A stretch of DNA of 64,000 nucleotides from CAVSCD01 sp963726335 (lineage in GTDB: Bacteria; Acidobacteriota; Aminicenantia; Aminicenantales; UBA8522), in contig CAVSCD010000011.1 of assembly GCA_963726335.1 (NCBI GenBank), positions 806,001 through 870,000 on the forward strand, in the 5' to 3' direction. Made by a program: the position numbers and the translations under genes. This document shows positions 61,855 to 64,000 of this stretch, in pieces. The notes beneath the pieces were generated by a model. The model did no database searches. It saw only the letters and a program-made list of their open reading frames with translations, and was not told the origin of the DNA. The first letter of the stretch is position 1, and every line of letters starts with the position of its first letter.

Positions 61855-62724
61855 GTGAGAATCGACCGCGAAGGTGACCGTTTCCTGATCATCACCGGGA
61901 TCTCCGGTTCCGGGAAGACGGCCGTCAGCCACTTCCTCGAGGACTTGGGGTACTATTGCGTCGACAACCTCCCCGCCAAGCTCATCCCCAGCTTTGTCGA
62001 CCTCTGGCTGGGAAGGCAGGGAGAGATCCAGCGGGTGGCGCTGGTCATGGACATGCGCGAACCCGGGTTCCTGACCGACCTGCCCGCCGCCCTTGAGCAG
62101 GTCAAGAAAAAGGTCCGGCCGCACCTCATCTTTCTCGACGCTTCGGACGAGACCCTGTTGAAGCGGTTCAGCGAGAGCCGCCGGCCCCATCCCGTGACGC
62201 GGCGGAGGTCGGTCAGCGAGGCCATCCGCCTGGAAAGGAGACGGCTCGCGCCGATCAAGAATATGGCCGACGAGGTTTTCGACACCTCATCGACCAACGT
62301 TTCCCAGCTCAAGGAGCTGCTCACCCGGCGGCTGGTCAAGGGACGCAGGCCGACCCTCCAGGTCGTCGTCGTCAGCTTCGGCTATAAGCACGGCGTGCCC
62401 CTCGACGCCGATCTCATTTTCGATACGCGGTTCCTGCCGAACCCGTTCTATGTCGACACCCTCCGGAACCGGACGGGCAAGAGCCGGCAGGTCCGGGAAT
62501 ACGTCCTCCGCTCTCCGGAGACGCACGAATTCCTGGGCCGGCTGCACGGCTTCCTCGATTACCTGCTCCCGAAGTTCATCGCCGAAGGCAAGAGCTATCT
62601 GACCGTCGCCATCGGCTGCACGGGGGGTCGCCATCGGTCGGTGGTCCTGGCGGAGGAGCTGGGGGGCTATCTTCGGAAGGCGAGATATGATATAAAGATC
62701 TTTCATCGCGACATGATCAAATAA
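61855..62724 (+). CDS. rapZ: RapZ/YvcJ-type nucleotide-binding protein (RNase adapter)
   Basis: 289 residues, GTG start. Walker A GISGSGKTAVSHFLED at about 15-30, Walker B-like VALVMDMREPGF, and the C-terminal domain with SFGYKHGVPLDADLIFDTRFLPNP and IGCTGGRHRSVVLAEEL. In Enterobacteria it guides GlmZ decay; here only the family is certain. It follows hprK by 9 nt, the usual rpoN-cluster arrangement. Confidence 0.94.
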   Translation: MRIDREGDRFLIITGISGSGKTAVSHFLEDLGYYCVDNLPAKLIPSFVDLWLGRQGEIQRVALVMDMREPGFLTDLPAALEQVKKKVRPHLIFLDASDETLLKRFSESRRPHPVTRRRSVSEAIRLERRRLAPIKNMADEVFDTSSTNVSQLKELLTRRLVKGRRPTLQVVVVSFGYKHGVPLDADLIFDTRFLPNPFYVDTLRNRTGKSRQVREYVLRSPETHEFLGRLHGFLDYLLPKFIAEGKSYLTVAIGCTGGRHRSVVLAEELGGYLRKARYDIKIFHRDMIK

Positions 62725-62732
62725 GGGCAGAC

Positions 62733-63137
62733 GTGATAGGCGGCATAATCGTTTCCCACGGGCGGCTGGCCGAAGAGCTGTTGAACGCCTTGACCATCAT
62801 CCTGGGCGAGGCGCCCAACATCGAGGCCATCTCCATCGGCTGGTACGACGACGTCGAGGAATCCAAGAAGAAGATCAACCAGAGCCTCAAGCGCGTCGAC
62901 CAGAAAAACGGCGTCGTCATCTTCACCGACATGTTCGGCGGCACCCCGTCCAACCTGAGCTTCAGCTTCCTGAAGGAAAACCAAGTCGAGATCATCACCG
63001 GCATCAACCTGCCGATGCTGATCAAGTTCGTCTCCCTTCAGAGGAGCAACAACCTGAAGGATGTCTCCAGGAAGGTGGTGGACCAGGGGAAGAAGAACAT
63101 CCACCTGGCCAGCGCTCTCCTGGGCTCCAAACAATAG
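62733..63137 (+). CDS. PTS EIIA domain, mannose family
   Basis: 134 residues, GTG start. Phosphorylatable His9 in IVSHGRLAEELLNA, and the family signature FTDMFGGTPSNLS. Mannose-type EIIA normally works with EIIB, EIIC and EIID, none of which lies in this window, so a regulatory role beside HPr and HprK is likely. Confidence 0.92.
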   Translation: MIGGIIVSHGRLAEELLNALTIILGEAPNIEAISIGWYDDVEESKKKINQSLKRVDQKNGVVIFTDMFGGTPSNLSFSFLKENQVEIITGINLPMLIKFVSLQRSNNLKDVSRKVVDQGKKNIHLASALLGSKQ

Positions 63138-63149
63138 GGCCCTCCCGGG

Positions 63150-63419
63150 ATGGTCGAGAAGAAGATCCTGATCAAGAACAAGCTGGGGTTGCACGCCCGG
63201 GCGGCCGTCAAGTTCGTCAACCTGGCCAACCGCTATTCGGCCGATGTCAGGGTCATCAAGGACAACACCGCCATCGACGGCAAGAGCATTCTCGGGATCC
63301 TGACGCTGGCGGCCACCCAGGGAACGCCGATCCTGCTCCGGATCAGCGGCAAGGACGAGCAGGATGCGTTCGAGGCGCTGGCGGCCCTGATCAACGAAAA
63401 GTTCGGCGAGAAAGAGTAA
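63150..63419 (+). CDS. ptsH: Phosphocarrier protein HPr
   Basis: 89 residues. Both phosphorylation sites are present: His15 in LGLHARAAVKFV (by EI) and Ser46 in IDGKSILGIL (by HprK). This dual-site form matches the neighbouring hprK. 12 nt after the EIIA stop. Confidence 0.96.
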   Translation: MVEKKILIKNKLGLHARAAVKFVNLANRYSADVRVIKDNTAIDGKSILGILTLAATQGTPILLRISGKDEQDAFEALAALINEKFGEKE

Positions 63420-63424
63420 CCGCG

Positions 63425-64000
63425 ATGACCTTCATCAGGCTTCGGGGGATTGGTGTTTCTCCGGGGATCGGCATGGGCGAGATCATCCTGGAAGAAAGGG
63501 TCCTCTTCACCTCGGTGAAGGAAACGCTTCCCCAGTCCCGCATCGAAGCCGAGCTGAGACGGCTGAGGAGGGCGGTGACGAGGACGCGGCGCGAGCTCCT
63601 GGGGCTCCAGCGCGAGGTCAGGGAGCGGATGGGGGCGGAGCACGCCTTCATCCTCGAAGCCCATCTCTTGATCCTGGAAGACCGGTCCCTGTTCGCGGCC
63701 GTCGAGAAGGCCATCCGCGAGGAGAAGAGCCGCGCCGAGTGGGCGCTGACGCAGATCAACGGGAGATACCTGGAGATCTTCGACGCCATCAAGGACGCCT
63801 ATTTCCGGCAGCGAAAATCCGACGTCTCCGACGTCCTGGCCCGGGTCTACGCCAACCTGGAGGCCAAAAGGAAGAAGGCGCCCAAACTGGACGAAACCAA
63901 GAAGGCCGTCCTCGTCGCCCACGACCTCATGCCTTCCGAAGCGGCCGTCAAGCTCGCGGGCGGGGGCGTGCTGGCCGTGGCCATGGACATGGGCGGCGCC
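63425..64000 (+). CDS. ptsI: PTS enzyme I (partial, 3' end beyond the window)
   Basis: First 192 residues. Begins IRLRGIGVSPGIGMGEIILEE, then the helical HPr-binding domain (GAEHAFILEAHLLILEDRSL), and the linker toward the phosphohistidine domain with VAHDLMPSEA. The active-site histidine (expected about residue 190) and PEP-binding domain lie beyond the window. No amino-terminal GAF domain, so it is EI of the sugar type, not EI-Ntr. 5 nt after ptsH. Confidence 0.94.
   Translation, partial: MTFIRLRGIGVSPGIGMGEIILEERVLFTSVKETLPQSRIEAELRRLRRAVTRTRRELLGLQREVRERMGAEHAFILEAHLLILEDRSLFAAVEKAIREEKSRAEWALTQINGRYLEIFDAIKDAYFRQRKSDVSDVLARVYANLEAKRKKAPKLDETKKAVLVAHDLMPSEAAVKLAGGGVLAVAMDMGGA

Noticed and set aside
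1..64000. tRNA, rRNA, CRISPR array, IS element or prophage genes
   Set aside because: I looked for T-loop words, spaced repeats, transposase and phage motifs and saw none; only the 265-bp palindrome resembles a mobile element.

Overview
The window is about 64 kb of GC-rich, gene-dense bacterial DNA. Lipid A and LPS-export genes (lpxK, lpxL, lptE, a long LptC/LptA-like protein, lptB) show a Gram-negative, LPS-bearing cell. Type IV pili, a lactaldehyde-type microcompartment and a fermentative acyl-phosphate route fit an anaerobic or facultative sugar fermenter. The overall style suggests an Acidobacteriota/Aminicenantes-like lineage, but no rRNA or marker tree is available here, so that is inference.

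Layout. 1-7450 (minus strand): a bacterial microcompartment operon, transcribed pduS-like, pduT-like, pduL, two BMC-H, acetate kinase, BMC-H, BMC-P, acylating aldehyde dehydrogenase, two BMC-P, class II aldolase (cut by the window edge). The logic is sugar phosphate to lactaldehyde (aldolase), to acyl-CoA (aldehyde dehydrogenase), to acyl phosphate (PduL), to acid plus ATP (acetate kinase), with electrons passing through PduS/PduT. 7807-15994 (plus): pilB-pilT-pilC-pilS-pilR and two pilin genes; the first pilin gene has an excellent sigma-54 promoter and an upstream palindrome, and rpoN itself lies at 59275. 16068-19909: two convergent multi-pass membrane glycosyltransferase-like proteins with TPR tails. 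20053-24544: plsC, a 780-residue aminotransferase fused to an HprK/PEPCK-like P-loop domain, and a flotillin. 24922-28898: two GT2 glycosyltransferases, a B12-type radical SAM enzyme and a methyltransferase. 28895-35074 (minus): GT-C-like membrane protein, GT2, UDP-glucuronate decarboxylase-like epimerase, rph, lpxL, lpxK. 35355-42101: lipoprotein, small secreted protein, a broken prenyltransferase-repeat gene, a DUF362 protein, comEC, and a YtxH/DUF948 pair. 42172-44870: FecCD-type ABC importer. 45009-50739: leuS, lptE, holA, rpsT, dtd, HEAT protein. 50754-54569 (minus): ftsY-ribD-ribE-ribBA. 54946-64000 (plus): recJ, lptC/A-like, lptB, rpoN, hpf, short hprK, rapZ, mannose-type EIIA, HPr and EI (cut by the edge), a regulatory PTS next to rpoN.

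Four signals stand out. First, many transcription units start with a sigma-70-type promoter whose -10 box lies only 8-9 nt before the start codon, without a Shine-Dalgarno, which implies leaderless mRNAs. Second, the ftsY-recJ intergenic region holds a 265-bp imperfect palindrome with 22/23-matched ends and matched inner arms: a structured RNA or MITE-like element. Third, the aminotransferase-kinase fusion sits in an operon with flotillin. Fourth, seven single-base frameshifts interrupt six otherwise conserved genes (pilS, pilR, two glycosyltransferases, an ABC ATPase, lptC/A). Three lie in runs of three or more identical bases, and sequence error is more likely than real decay.
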